NCBI GenBank assembly: GCA_947488615.1
Contig: CANKZU010000002.1
Location: 248,001 to 312,000, forward strand
Source: an uncultured Aurantimonas sp.
Lineage (GTDB): Bacteria; Pseudomonadota; Alphaproteobacteria; Rhizobiales; Rhizobiaceae
Direction: 5' to 3'
DNA length: 64,000 nt
The notes below the pieces were generated by a model. That model did not search any database, was not told the DNA's origin, and worked only from the letters and a program-made list of their open reading frames with translations. Position 1 is the first letter of the stretch. Every line of letters starts with the position of its first letter. Below are positions 46,209 through 56,012 of this stretch, piece after piece. The position numbers were made by a program, and so were the translations under genes.

Positions 46209-49200
46209 TCAATCGGGCGTTGGCGGCCCGTCCGGCGCCTCGACCTGGGCAAGCCCCAGATCGTCCAGGATGACGTAAAGCGCGGGCAGTCCGATCAGCA
46301 CCAGCACGGTGGAGACGATCAGCCCGAACACCACCGCGATCACCAGCGGGATGACGGCGGTCGCCTGGGTGCTGGTTTCCGCCAGCAACGGCAAGAGCCC
46401 GGCCGCCGTGGTCGTCGACGAGATGAAGATCGCCCGCAGGCGGGCGCGGCTCGCCTGTCCGGCGGCTTCTTCGATGCCCATTCCCTCGCCGCGATAACTC
46501 TTGATGAACTGCACCAGAAGGATGGAATTGTTGACGACGATTCCGGCCAGGGACGCGGCGCCCACCAGCGAGGGCATCGACAGATTGTAGCCCATGAGAA
46601 CGTGGCCCCAGATCGCGCCCATGAACGCCAGGGGAATCGCCAGCATGACGATGACCGGTTCCAGATAGCTGCGGAACTGAAACGACAGGATGAGGAAGAT
46701 CCCGAGCAGACCGATCGTTATGCCGCGCGCGATGGATGCGCCGGTTTCCGCCGTGCTGGCCGCCTGACCCTCGATCGCGATTCCGACGTCCGGGTAGCGT
46801 TCGGCGAGGGTGGCGAGCCAACCCGTCTGGAGATCGGCGACGATCGCGCCCGCATTGGCAACGCGCTGGTCCAGCTGGGCACTGACGGTGACGGTCCGCT
46901 GGCCGTCGATGCGATTGATCCTGGCCCAGTCGCGGGCGGCTTCGACCACCGTCACCTGCGGCAGCGGCATGGGCGCGCCATTCGGTCCGATCACCGCGGT
47001 GTCGGTCAGAAAATCGTATGTTGCGCGCTCGTTCTTATTTTGGCGGACAACGATGTCGATGTCCAGATCGCCGATCTGGACCGTTTCGACGATGTCTCCC
47101 AGGACATCGGTCCGCAATTGCCCGGCCACATCCGCGGCCGACAGCCCGGCGGCCGCCGCGCCCGGTGCCAGCGACAGGCGTCGCTGCGGTTTGCCGGGTC
47201 GCAGGTCGGTGATCACGTTGTAGATGCCCGCATAGGTCGCAAGCTCGCCCGCCAGTTCCGCCGCCGCGCGGTCGAGGCGACTAAGGTCCGAGCCCATCAG
47301 GCGGATTTCGATGGGAACGCCCGCAGGGCCGAATCCCGGTTCCTGAATCATCAGGCTCACCAGCCCGTCGACCGAACCGATCGCCTCGCGCCAGCGCGTG
47401 GTGAGATCGTCGAGGGCGGTTGCCCGGATTTCGGCGGTTAAAAGGTCGGCCGACACGGTCGCCACATGCGGTCCGCTTTCGCCGGCGCTGAGATTGCGGT
47501 TGAAGTCGGCGCGGATCGAGCGCACCAGCGCGGCACCCTCGGGCTGGTCCGGCGTCAGCGCTTCATCGACGCTTAGCAGCGCCGCCGTCACTTGCTCGAC
47601 CACGGCCTCGGTCCGGGCCAGCGGCGTGCCCTGCGGCATGAGGATACGCGCCTCCAGCACGTCGCCGTCGATGTCGGGCATCGCCTCCATGCGGATGTTG
47701 CCGCCGGCGATGAAACCGACCGAGCCCAGCAACAGAGCCAGCATTGCCGCCAGCGTTATGTAGCGCGCGCGGATCGCGCGATCGGCGAGTGCGCCGACGC
47801 CGGATTGAAACCGCGCGAAACCTTTGTCGAAGGCCTTGCGCAGGCGTGATTCCGATTCAGGTCCCTTCCGTCCGCCCTTCAGATGGTGCGGCAGAATCCA
47901 GAACGCCTCGATGAGGCTGGCCGCCAGCGCCGCCAGCAGCACGATCGGCACCACCTCCAGAACGGCGCCGAGTTCGCCGGACAGAAACGACAACGGCACG
48001 AACACCGCCGCCGTCGTCAGGAATGACGACATCACGCCGGGCAGAACCTCCCGCGTCCCGTTCACCACGGCGGCAAGCGGGGCCTGTCCCTCGGCCACAC
48101 AGCGCGCGACATTGTCGGTGATGACCACGGCGTCGTCCATCACGATTCCGATCGCCATCAGGAACGCGACCAGGGTGATCATGTTGATCGACAGACCCAG
48201 CAACGCCATCGCCACGAACGCTCCGGCGAACGCCACCGGTAGGCCCAGCACCCCCCAGAGCGCCATGCGCGCGCGGAAGAACAGGCTCATCACCAGCGTC
48301 ACCAGCACGAGCCCCATGATGCCGTTCTCGACCAGCATCACCAGTCGGTCGCGCACGATCGAGGTCATGTCGGTGGTGATGGTCAGCCGCACCGCCGCGC
48401 CCCGGCGGGCCTGTTCCAGCGCGACGAATTCCTGCAGGCGGTCCATCACGCTCAGCGCGTCGGTCCGGCCGCTCTTGTAGATATCCAGAACCAGCGCCCG
48501 TTCGCCGTTGAAGAGGATCTTTTCCTCGGCCTTCTCGAATCCGTCGGTCAACTCGGCGATTTCGCCCAAGCGCAACTCCGCCGCCGACTGTCCCGAAATC
48601 ACGATCAGATCGGCCAGATCCGCGATCCGCCGCCGTTGATCGGTGAACCGCAACTGCACATCGGCTTGCGGCGTCTCCAGCGTCCCGAGCGGCATATCGA
48701 CGTTCTGTCGCCCGATCGCGCCGGCGATGTCGCGCACCGACAGGCCGTATTGGCGCAGCAGATCGGCCGAAACCTCGACCTGCCATTGCCGCTGCGACAC
48801 CCCGCGGATCGTCACATCGGCCACGTCCGGCAAGGCCAGCACCGCGTCTTCCAGCTGCGTGGCGTAGCGTTCCAGATCGTCAAAGCTCATATCCCCGCTG
48901 ACGGCGAGGGCGGCGACCTGATCGGTGCGGTGCATCTCCCGGATCACCGGCGCGTCGGCGAGGTCGGGGAAGTCGGTGATCGCCTCCATCTCGGTCTTGA
49001 TGTCGTCCAGAAACTGGCTCGCCGTGCCGCCCGGCGTCATCTTCGCAAGCGCGTTCGCGAGATTGTCCTCGGCGCTGCACCGAAATTCCTCCATGTAATC
49101 GACGCGGCGCAGGCCTTCCTCCAGCCGCTGGCAGACCGACTCCTCGACATCGGCCGCCGTGGCGCCGCGATAGAGCACCGCGATGCTGACCTCGGTCGGC

Positions 49201-49316
49201 AGAAAGTCGGGAAAGGTCTCGCGTTTCAGCTGGGGCGCGGCCATCGCGCCCGCCGCCAGAAAAACGATCAGGAGCAGGATGGCGGCGGTGGGATGGGCGG
49301 CAAACCAGCGGATCAT
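46209..49316 (-). CDS. RND family efflux permease
   Basis: 1035 aa with 12 helices and two large periplasmic loops, the AcrB/HAE-type architecture. Motifs: RETFPDFLPTEVSIAVLYRG near residue 35, LVTLVMSLFFRARMALWGVL, and GIVMDDAVVITDNVARCVAE, which holds the proton-relay Asp pair. The second half repeats with GIVVNNSILLVQFIKSYRGE. It exports hydrophobic or amphiphilic compounds, substrate unknown. It overlaps the adaptor gene by ATGA. Confidence 0.93.
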   Translation of the reverse strand: MIRWFAAHPTAAILLLIVFLAAGAMAAPQLKRETFPDFLPTEVSIAVLYRGATAADVEESVCQRLEEGLRRVDYMEEFRCSAEDNLANALAKMTPGGTASQFLDDIKTEMEAITDFPDLADAPVIREMHRTDQVAALAVSGDMSFDDLERYATQLEDAVLALPDVADVTIRGVSQRQWQVEVSADLLRQYGLSVRDIAGAIGRQNVDMPLGTLETPQADVQLRFTDQRRRIADLADLIVISGQSAAELRLGEIAELTDGFEKAEEKILFNGERALVLDIYKSGRTDALSVMDRLQEFVALEQARRGAAVRLTITTDMTSIVRDRLVMLVENGIMGLVLVTLVMSLFFRARMALWGVLGLPVAFAGAFVAMALLGLSINMITLVAFLMAIGIVMDDAVVITDNVARCVAEGQAPLAAVVNGTREVLPGVMSSFLTTAAVFVPLSFLSGELGAVLEVVPIVLLAALAASLIEAFWILPHHLKGGRKGPESESRLRKAFDKGFARFQSGVGALADRAIRARYITLAAMLALLLGSVGFIAGGNIRMEAMPDIDGDVLEARILMPQGTPLARTEAVVEQVTAALLSVDEALTPDQPEGAALVRSIRADFNRNLSAGESGPHVATVSADLLTAEIRATALDDLTTRWREAIGSVDGLVSLMIQEPGFGPAGVPIEIRLMGSDLSRLDRAAAELAGELATYAGIYNVITDLRPGKPQRRLSLAPGAAAAGLSAADVAGQLRTDVLGDIVETVQIGDLDIDIVVRQNKNERATYDFLTDTAVIGPNGAPMPLPQVTVVEAARDWARINRIDGQRTVTVSAQLDQRVANAGAIVADLQTGWLATLAERYPDVGIAIEGQAASTAETGASIARGITIGLLGIFLILSFQFRSYLEPVIVMLAIPLAFMGAIWGHVLMGYNLSMPSLVGAASLAGIVVNNSILLVQFIKSYRGEGMGIEEAAGQASRARLRAIFISSTTTAAGLLPLLAETSTQATAVIPLVIAVVFGLIVSTVLVLIGLPALYVILDDLGLAQVEAPDGPPTPD

Positions 49317-50674
49317 GGCGCACTCGCCGCTGCGGCCCGGGCCAGCGCGGCTGCGGCCTCCGCGTCCTGTCGCGGCCGCAGTCGCATTCCCTCGATCGCC
49401 GGCATCACGTCGTCGACGATCACCCGGTCTCCCGGCGCGAGACCCTCGCCGATCACCGCCAGGTCGCGCAGCGAGAGGTCGATCCTGACCGGCACCCGGC
49501 GCAGCCGGTCCTCGTCATCCACCAGATAAATCGTGTCCTGATGGACCGCGCTCATCGGCACAACGATGGCCGGGGCCTCCAGCGGCGAGGACAGCACCGC
49601 CTCGACATACATGCCGCGAACCAGCGGCAGCCGTTCGGGCGGGCTCGCGCCGCGATAGGGCTCGTCGACGGAGACGATGGCGCGAACGGTGCGGGTCGCC
49701 GGATCGATCTCGCTCTCGATACGCTCCAGCCGTCCGGGCCAGCTCATGTCGCCGGCGGCGACCAGGCGGACCTCCGCCGTGATCGCCGACAGATCGAAAT
49801 GCGCCCCGAGATTCAGCGGTGCGGTCGGCGCGGCACGGGATCGAGTGGCCAGCAGCCGGCGCAGTTCCGGCAGGCGGACCTGGACCACCGCCTCGGCCTT
49901 GTCGATCCCGTCGGCCGTGACCAGCCGTTGACCCGGGGCGACCTGCTGTTCCATCTCCACCTCGACCGCGCCGATACGCAGGTCGAAGGGGGCGATGATC
50001 TCGGTGTCCTGCAAGTCCCGTTTTGCCCGCGCCAGCGCGGTTTCGGCGCGGGCCTTGCGTGCCGCCAGATGGTCGAGCTGGCTGGGAATCAGGCGCAGGC
50101 GATTCTCCAGCGTCTGAACGGCCACGCGCTGCTGCACCGTTGCGCGCTCCTGATCGTCCAGCCGCGCCCGTGGCACCGTGCCGCTCGCGGCCAGCGACCG
50201 CACGCGCTCCAGTTCCTGCTCCGCCAGTTCTAGCCGGCGCTGTTCGAGGGCCATCAGATCGGATGTGTTGGAGCGCTCCTGCGTCAATTGGCTGATTTCG
50301 GTATCGAGCGCGGCCATATCGGCCTCGGCCGCGGCGATCGCCAATTCGTAACGCGTCGGATCGATCTCCAACAGGCGTGTCCCGGCGGACAGAATATTCC
50401 CGTTCTTCAAGCCGGGATCACGAAAGGTGATCGGCCCGTTGACGCTCGCTACCGCCTGCCAGACGCGCGCCGGTCGCGCCGTCCCGAACCCGCGCGCGGT
50501 CAGCATGACCGGCAGCGGCCGTGCCTCGATCACCCGCACGGCAGGCGCCGAAGCCTCTTCCGCGACGCGGTCGGGCGGCGTTCGGGATGACACCATGAAG
50601 GCGATGACCGCGGCTCCGGCGGCGAGCGCCAGCAGGATCGGGAAGAGACGTTTCATAACGGCCGGGATCGTCAT
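49313..50674 (-). CDS. RND efflux membrane fusion protein
   Basis: 453 aa. N-terminal anchor (LFPILLALAAGAAVIAFMV), a long alpha-hairpin coiled coil around residues 110-215, lipoyl-like segments (ARGFGTARPARVW, IIAPFDLRIGAVEVEM) and a beta-barrel (VVPMSAVHQDTIYLVDDED). It links the RND pump to an outer-membrane channel, which is not encoded here. An internal ATG at 50656 is possible. Confidence 0.92.
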   Translation of the reverse strand: MTIPAVMKRLFPILLALAAGAAVIAFMVSSRTPPDRVAEEASAPAVRVIEARPLPVMLTARGFGTARPARVWQAVASVNGPITFRDPGLKNGNILSAGTRLLEIDPTRYELAIAAAEADMAALDTEISQLTQERSNTSDLMALEQRRLELAEQELERVRSLAASGTVPRARLDDQERATVQQRVAVQTLENRLRLIPSQLDHLAARKARAETALARAKRDLQDTEIIAPFDLRIGAVEVEMEQQVAPGQRLVTADGIDKAEAVVQVRLPELRRLLATRSRAAPTAPLNLGAHFDLSAITAEVRLVAAGDMSWPGRLERIESEIDPATRTVRAIVSVDEPYRGASPPERLPLVRGMYVEAVLSSPLEAPAIVVPMSAVHQDTIYLVDDEDRLRRVPVRIDLSLRDLAVIGEGLAPGDRVIVDDVMPAIEGMRLRPRQDAEAAAALARAAAASAP

Positions 50675-50734
50675 TCCAGCGGCTCCGGTAGGCTTGCGGT
50701 GAGGCGGGTCGAGGGCATCATCTGTCGGGGCACC

Positions 50735-51847
50735 TTACGGCCGGGCCGGCAGGAGAGTGGCGCTGATCGGCTCCAGCACGAAGGCGCCGGCCTGGGCGAG
50801 GCCGGTGCGCGCGTCCTCCCCCAGGCGCGGGAGCACCGTCACCAGCCCGACGAACCGGTTGTGGTTGGTTCCGTCGAGTGCCGAGACCTCGGATATGTCG
50901 ATCAGCCGGATACTGTGGGCGCCAGCGAGCGCCTGTACTTGCGGATCGTTGACATCGCGGGTGCCGATCCGCTCGCGCGACCCGGCGATCCGGCTGGATG
51001 CCATCAAGGCGCGGTCGTCCTTAGAAACCAGCAGCGTCATCGGCGGGTCTAGAGGGCCGATGACCTCCATCTGGCGGCGAAAGACATCGATATCGATGTC
51101 GGGGGCGGCAAGCACGACGCCGTTCAACCGATCGATGACCGCGTCCTGGCCGGTCAACCGGAGCTGGCGCAGAGCCTCGGTCGCGAGCCAGGCGCCCATG
51201 CTGTGCCCGAACACGGTGATCTTTCCGACCTTCGGGTCATTCGCGACATCCGTCAGCACATGGACGAGATCGTCGCGTGAATAGGTGACGGCGTCCTTGT
51301 CGGCAACGTAACCCGCCACGGATGCCGCCGAAGGCCAGGCGAAGAGAACCGGGATCTCCCTCAGCTTGCCGTCGACGGCGAGTTGCGCCAGCCTGAACAG
51401 CGATTCTTCGAAGCTGTAATTGTAGCCGTGGACGAAGATGACGACATCGCGCGTTCGTGCAAGGCCGTCGGTTCGGCGCGACGGTGCCTGGAATTCGAGC
51501 TTCGGCAGGATGGTCCGTTCGGTCACCGCGAAGCTTTGTTCCGGATCCGGCGCGCCTTTCGGCCATTCGATCTCCGTGATCGTATGGCCCTTTGGAACGG
51601 AGACGGTGAAGCGCTCGAAGTTCAGTGTCGCGGAACGGTCGGCCGAATAGCTGCCATTTGACGTGTCACGCTGGCGTGTCGTGGCAATCTGGATGGTCAC
51701 CTGCTCGATTGCGGTCGCGCTCGCCGGCACCACCGCAAGAACCTGCGGGCCGGGACGCGACGCGCAGCCGGTTACCACCAACAAGATCAGCAGCAGAAGT
51801 GTTGCAATGCACGGCTTCCGCCCGCCACAAGTCGAGGCCGGAGTCAT
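50735..51847 (-). CDS. Lipoprotein alpha/beta-hydrolase (DUF900 type)
   Basis: 370 aa. A lipobox (LVVTGC) makes it a lipoprotein. The hydrolase core has VVIFVHGYNYSFEES, the nucleophile GHSMGAW, and a late His in NHNRFVGL. DUF900 esterases lack defined substrates. It lies 60 bases upstream of the efflux adaptor in the same direction. The start was set at 51847 by the signal sequence. Confidence 0.85.
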   Translation of the reverse strand: MTPASTCGGRKPCIATLLLLILLVVTGCASRPGPQVLAVVPASATAIEQVTIQIATTRQRDTSNGSYSADRSATLNFERFTVSVPKGHTITEIEWPKGAPDPEQSFAVTERTILPKLEFQAPSRRTDGLARTRDVVIFVHGYNYSFEESLFRLAQLAVDGKLREIPVLFAWPSAASVAGYVADKDAVTYSRDDLVHVLTDVANDPKVGKITVFGHSMGAWLATEALRQLRLTGQDAVIDRLNGVVLAAPDIDIDVFRRQMEVIGPLDPPMTLLVSKDDRALMASSRIAGSRERIGTRDVNDPQVQALAGAHSIRLIDISEVSALDGTNHNRFVGLVTVLPRLGEDARTGLAQAGAFVLEPISATLLPARP

Positions 51848-51973
51848 TTCAACATCGCCGCGATATCGGCGTTGGGGAGGGGACACATGGTCATCACCCA
51901 TCCTCTTCTTTCCGCAGTTCGCCGTCGGAAATCAGGCCCGCGAACAGCCAGAGGTCGCCAACGCCGTTCCGCA

Positions 51974-52603
51974 TCATACACGCCTATCGCCCTCCATCAC
52001 TTCCGCGGAATGAGTGGTGAACAGTCCGATCTGAACATCGAGGAGCCGGATGCCTTCGTCGGCCAGCCGAAACGATCGTCCGCTCAGCGACCAACGAACC
52101 GCCAGTCCCTGAATAAGCCCGAGCACGAGATATGCGGCGTCGTCGGGATCGAAATCCAGCCTGAACATCCGCTGGTTCTGGGCTTCTGCGATTTCCCTCG
52201 CGATCGCAGCATGGAACCGGTTCATCACGCCCAATACCGACTTGCGCAGAATATCGTTTTCCGCGTGCAACTCCCTGGAAAAGAGGATGGCGGGAATTGC
52301 GGGTGTCGACTGGATCAGCCACAATTGGGCGCCGATCAAGCCCCGCAAGCGATCGATCGGTGTGCCGCCGCGATCAAGAACGGTTCGCCAGCCAGCGGCC
52401 ATTTTGTCGGTGATCTTTGCTGCGACTGCTTCCCAGATCGCCTGTTTGGTCGGGAAATGCCGGAAGATGCCTGGCTGGGTGAGCCCGACCTCGCGTGCGA
52501 TCGCTTCGGTGGAGAGGCGGTCGGGGCCAAGCTCATCCGCCAGCCGCAACGTTGCTTCCACAATCTCGGCCTTGCGCTCCGGGGCAGGTTTTCGAACGGC
52601 CAT
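51974..52603 (-). CDS. TetR family repressor of the efflux group
   Basis: 209 aa. The winged DNA-binding helix-turn-helix is RLSTEAIAREVGLTQPGIFR, HFPTKQAIWEAVAAKI. It is the first of four minus-strand genes (regulator, lipoprotein, adaptor, pump), so it most likely represses them until a ligand binds. A palindromic candidate operator lies 14 bases upstream of its start. The longer upstream frame is intergenic. Confidence 0.88.
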   Translation of the reverse strand: MAVRKPAPERKAEIVEATLRLADELGPDRLSTEAIAREVGLTQPGIFRHFPTKQAIWEAVAAKITDKMAAGWRTVLDRGGTPIDRLRGLIGAQLWLIQSTPAIPAILFSRELHAENDILRKSVLGVMNRFHAAIAREIAEAQNQRMFRLDFDPDDAAYLVLGLIQGLAVRWSLSGRSFRLADEGIRLLDVQIGLFTTHSAEVMEGDRRV

Positions 52604-52616
52604 GATGACCCCAGTA

Positions 52617-52640
52617 ATTAGTAATTGAGCACTAACTAAT
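52617..52640. promoter_or_regulatory. Candidate TetR operator
   Basis: Nested inverted repeats ATTAG-N14-CTAAT and, inside them, TTAGT-N8-ACTAA, directly upstream of the TetR gene. The size and place fit an autoregulatory TetR site. Confidence 0.5.
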
Positions 52641-53396
52641 CCATGTATGGCTATTTGCCAATGGCGGATCCGCAAGCGGCTGAAAAGGAAGTTTTCGATA
52701 CGATAGCGCGCTGTCCGTCGAGGCATCCATAACGTCGGAGTGGGACGCGTGATAAGGTGGATCGTTGGGGGGATGATCCGTCTTTTACATATGCGGCTCC
52801 ATGACGCGTATCCGACGCCGTCTTCCAAGTTGCGTGGGTGAGGGGGCTCAGGCCAACGCAGGGCATGCCCCCGACCCAATGACACCCACTTCGTAAGCGT
52901 GGTATGGATCGGTGGCGGCACTCTTCGAGACGGAGTCGGGTGCGCCGCCGGACGCGGCAGGGTGCAAAAATCGTCCGACTGGTCCCGATAGTTGGCGAAA
53001 CCTCAAAATAAAATCGGCGATTTTCCCTTTAAAATCAAAAATGTAACTTTTTGACGGGCTCAGTGTCGGAGTTCGCGCGTCGTCAGGTTGAATTTACGAG
53101 TGATTTCAATTGGTTATAGGATGCTTGAGCAATCGAGTGGGAGTGAGTGTGTTAAACGGAGGCGTTCGGCGGCGATTTCTGCTGCCGCTTGATCGACTAC
53201 CCAATACGCTTATGGGGTAGCTCCCTATCTAAACAAAGCTGCACGACCGGACTGCATCTAATTCCGATAGCACGTAAAGCACCTGCGGGCGTTTGGAGGG
53301 CTGTGGCGTAGAATTGCGTGCAAATCGGCGGATCTGCGTTGCACCTAATAAGAGCCACTTTGGCGAATTTACCACGCGCAGAAAGCTAGCGAAGAT
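52641..53396. other. Intergenic region between the two TetR genes
   Basis: 756 bases with no convincing gene on either strand. Composition is mixed, with an AT-rich patch at about 53000-53060 (runs of A and T). A CTACCC...GGGTAG stem can be drawn near 53200. It may be decayed sequence from an old insertion; nothing in it was recognised. Confidence 0.5.
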
Positions 53397-54002
53397 TTAT
53401 CGGCGGCGACGATCAGCCTGCAATCCTTGGGCAGTGCTATAAATTGCTCCACACAAAACGAAGTCCACCAAATCCGCCACGTTCTCTTGTGGGAAGGGTG
53501 CCGGTGACATCAAGCGACAGTAAAAGATCGGCCCGCTGAGGACCACAGCGGCGAGCTCGGGATCGAAATCAGAAGCAAGCTCCCCGATCTCGATCCCCTC
53601 TTGGAGCACTCTGACCAGTGTCTGGCGTCGGGCGGCGCTGTAGCTGTGCAGGAAAACGGCGACCTGCGGATGGCGTTCTGCAGCCTCGATCAGCGCCGGC
53701 ATTATGCAGGCAATGCGCGAGTTTTCGAAGACCGACGCCAAGTGCCTGACCAACTCGATCACTCGTCCACGCAGTTCGTTTGGCTGGAGCGGTTCGGCCT
53801 GACGTGGCTGGCAGTTCAGCGTTTCCAGCGCGTCGGAAAGAAGCGCAATACGGCCCTGCCAATGACGATACAGAGTGCTTTTCGAGATTCCCGATTGTTC
53901 GGAGACAGCCTCCATAGTGAATGCGGTGAATCCGCGCCGTGCCAAGACATCGATCGCAGCATTCCGCGCATTGGCTATGGTCTTCTCGATGCGCTTGTCC
54001 AT
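53397..54002 (-). CDS. TetR/AcrR family regulator
   Basis: 201 aa from ATG 54002. The HTH reads AFTMEAVSEQSGISKSTLYR, then HWQGRIALLSDAL. An ATG 33 bases upstream (54035) is also possible, but it lies inside the perfect palindrome, which is better placed as promoter operator. It is divergent from a VOC protein gene. Ligand unknown. Confidence 0.85.
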   Translation of the reverse strand: MDKRIEKTIANARNAAIDVLARRGFTAFTMEAVSEQSGISKSTLYRHWQGRIALLSDALETLNCQPRQAEPLQPNELRGRVIELVRHLASVFENSRIACIMPALIEAAERHPQVAVFLHSYSAARRQTLVRVLQEGIEIGELASDFDPELAAVVLSGPIFYCRLMSPAPFPQENVADLVDFVLCGAIYSTAQGLQADRRRR

Positions 54003-54027
54003 CACTCTCACACTTATAAAACACTTG

Positions 54028-54051
54028 CGTTTCATATCATGATATGAAACG
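54028..54051. promoter_or_regulatory. Perfect 24-bp palindrome, TetR operator
   Basis: CGTTTCATATCA followed by its exact reverse complement. It sits 26 bases upstream of the TetR start and 62 before the VOC gene, between divergent genes. Such a long perfect palindrome is very likely the TetR binding site. Confidence 0.8.
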
Positions 54052-54112
54052 GTTCCGTACTATAAAATGGTCCGTAGCGCTGTGGCGCTGCCAAGCAGAG
54101 GGAAAAGGTTGA

Positions 54113-54478
54113 ATGGCATCCGTCCGATATATCGTTACCGACATCGACGAGGCGGTCCAGTTCTATCGAGACAATCTCGATTTCAATGTCGACATACACA
54201 ATCCGGGTAAATTCGCGGCGCTCCTTCACGACGACCTGACCCTGTACCTCAGCGCCCCAGGTGCGGGAAGCGGCGGTCAGGCAGGCGGCGATCCGAAGCC
54301 GGGCGGGTGGAACCGGTTCATGGTCGTCACCAAGGAGTTGGCTGCCCTGATCGACCGACTGCGCGGCGCTCACGCAAGGTTCCGCGGCGACATCAGTGAT
54401 GGCGGTGCCGGTCGTGCCATCCTGCTTGAAGATCCATCGGGCAACATGATCGAGCTGTTCGAGTTCAAGAAAGACTGA
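54113..54478 (+). CDS. VOC superfamily (glyoxalase/bleomycin resistance-like) protein
   Basis: 121 aa. Begins VRYIVTDIDEAVQFYRDNLD and ends ILLEDPSGNMIELFEF, the two halves of a VOC fold with the metal-site Glu. Members bind or transform small toxic compounds. Likely under control of the divergent TetR protein. Confidence 0.88.
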   Translation: MASVRYIVTDIDEAVQFYRDNLDFNVDIHNPGKFAALLHDDLTLYLSAPGAGSGGQAGGDPKPGGWNRFMVVTKELAALIDRLRGAHARFRGDISDGGAGRAILLEDPSGNMIELFEFKKD

Positions 54479-54800
54479 GCGTCCAGCTTTGCAAACCGCG
54501 GTTAATAATGATCTGGGGTGGTGTTTTTGCAGCCTTTTCTCGTCGAGTGACGTGATCGCGAGTCAGCCATAAACACGCCGAAAAGGGCAAAAGATAACGA
54601 TTATCGGAAAATGTTGCTTTTTGTGAAAAGCCAAAATTCCCAATGAGATCAAAAGCCTGTTTTTTCGGCAGACCCCGAAATGGTATCTTGAAAGGTGGGA
54701 AAATTGTCTGACCAGCAAAATCGACTGGTTATGAATGTAGCGGACGATCGAGTGGCAATAAGACGCCCTTGTGAGCTTACATCGTTTGCGGGCGGATGCT
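54479..54800. other. Intergenic region upstream of the ackA 3' end
   Basis: 322 bases, AT-richer than its neighbours, no gene. It holds the palindrome GATAA-CGA-TTATC at 54593-54605. The first ~60 bases after the VOC gene show no clear terminator. Confidence 0.4.
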
Positions 54801-55976
54801 CTAGCCGGCCAGCAACCTCGCCGCGTCGCGGGCGATGACGATTTCCTCGTCGGTGCGGATGATGAGGATTTCGACGCGACTGTCCGGTGCATCGATCCGC
54901 TCCACGGCGGCCCGGTTGCGATCCGAATCGACCGCAAGGCCGAGCCAGGCGAGGTGCTCGCACACGGCTTCGCGGATCCCGGGCTGGTTCTCGCCGACCC
55001 CGCCGGTGAAGACCAGACGGTCGAGGCCGCCGATGCTCGTCGCCATCACGGCGACCTCTCGCGCGATACTGCGGACGAAGAGCGCCACCGCCTCGCGGGC
55101 TTGCGTCGTGTCGGCTTTGAGAAGCTCGCGCATATCCCCGGACAGCTCCGAGACGCCGAGCAGCCCCGATTTGAAATAGAGCAGATGTTCGATTGCCTCG
55201 GGCGTAAAGCCCTTCGCCTTGAGCAGATAGAGGATGACGCCCGGATCGAGCGACCCGCACCGGGTCGCCATGACGGCGCCGTCGAGGACCGAGAAGCCCA
55301 TCGTTGTGTCGACGCTCTTGCCATTCTTAAGGGCGCACAAGCTGACGCCGGCCCCCAGATGCGCGACGACCGTCTTCTTCGCGGCGGCGCCGGGCCAGCG
55401 TTCTTCCAGCCGATGGGCGATGTAATCGTAGGACAGGCCGTGAAAGCCGTATTTGCGGATGCCCTCCGTTTCAAGCCGGCGGGGCAGCGCGTAGCGGGCG
55501 GCTTCCGGCGTGATCGTGCTGTGAAACGCCGTGTCGAAGGAGGCCGTCTGGCGAAGATCCGGCCGCAGACCGGCGACTGCGTGCACCGGCTTCAGCCCCA
55601 GCGGCTGGTGCAGCGGAGCGAGCGGCGTCAGATCCTCGATCGCGGCGATCGCCTCGGCGGTCAGCCGGACAGGTCCCGTAAAAGCACTGCCGCCGTGAAC
55701 GATGCGATGGCCCACGGCTGAGAGAGGGTCCGGCCGCGCCAAATCCTCCGCCCAGGCGAGAAGGCGTTCATAGGCGGCGTCGGGACCGGCTCCGGCGACG
55801 GCCTCGTCGAGCGCCGTGCCGCCGTCGGCGTCCCGGGCTTCGAGCCGGATGCCGCCCTCGGTGCTCTTGATCTGCCCGCTGGCCATCATCGACGGCCAAC
55901 CGGTCCGCCCCGCGCGGTGAAGTCCGAATTTCACACTCGACGAGCCTGTATTGAGGCTCAAGATCACATCGGCCAA
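54801..55976 (-). CDS. ackA: Acetate kinase
   Basis: 391 aa. Begins ILSLNTGSSSVKFGLH; motifs VGHRIVHGG, FDTAFHSTI, YGFHGLSYDYIAHRL and FTGGVGENQPGIREA belong to acetate kinase. It converts acetyl phosphate plus ADP into acetate and ATP. It lies 36 bases after xfp and takes the acetyl phosphate that phosphoketolase makes. Confidence 0.96.
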   Translation of the reverse strand: MADVILSLNTGSSSVKFGLHRAGRTGWPSMMASGQIKSTEGGIRLEARDADGGTALDEAVAGAGPDAAYERLLAWAEDLARPDPLSAVGHRIVHGGSAFTGPVRLTAEAIAAIEDLTPLAPLHQPLGLKPVHAVAGLRPDLRQTASFDTAFHSTITPEAARYALPRRLETEGIRKYGFHGLSYDYIAHRLEERWPGAAAKKTVVAHLGAGVSLCALKNGKSVDTTMGFSVLDGAVMATRCGSLDPGVILYLLKAKGFTPEAIEHLLYFKSGLLGVSELSGDMRELLKADTTQAREAVALFVRSIAREVAVMATSIGGLDRLVFTGGVGENQPGIREAVCEHLAWLGLAVDSDRNRAAVERIDAPDSRVEILIIRTDEEIVIARDAARLLAG

Positions 55977-56012
55977 CGCTCAACCTTCAATGCGATAACG
56001 TTTCGGCGCCGC

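Noticed and set aside
52651..52866. 71-codon minus-strand frame in the gap between TetR genes
   Set aside because: Composition and lack of any motif or ribosome site suggest chance.
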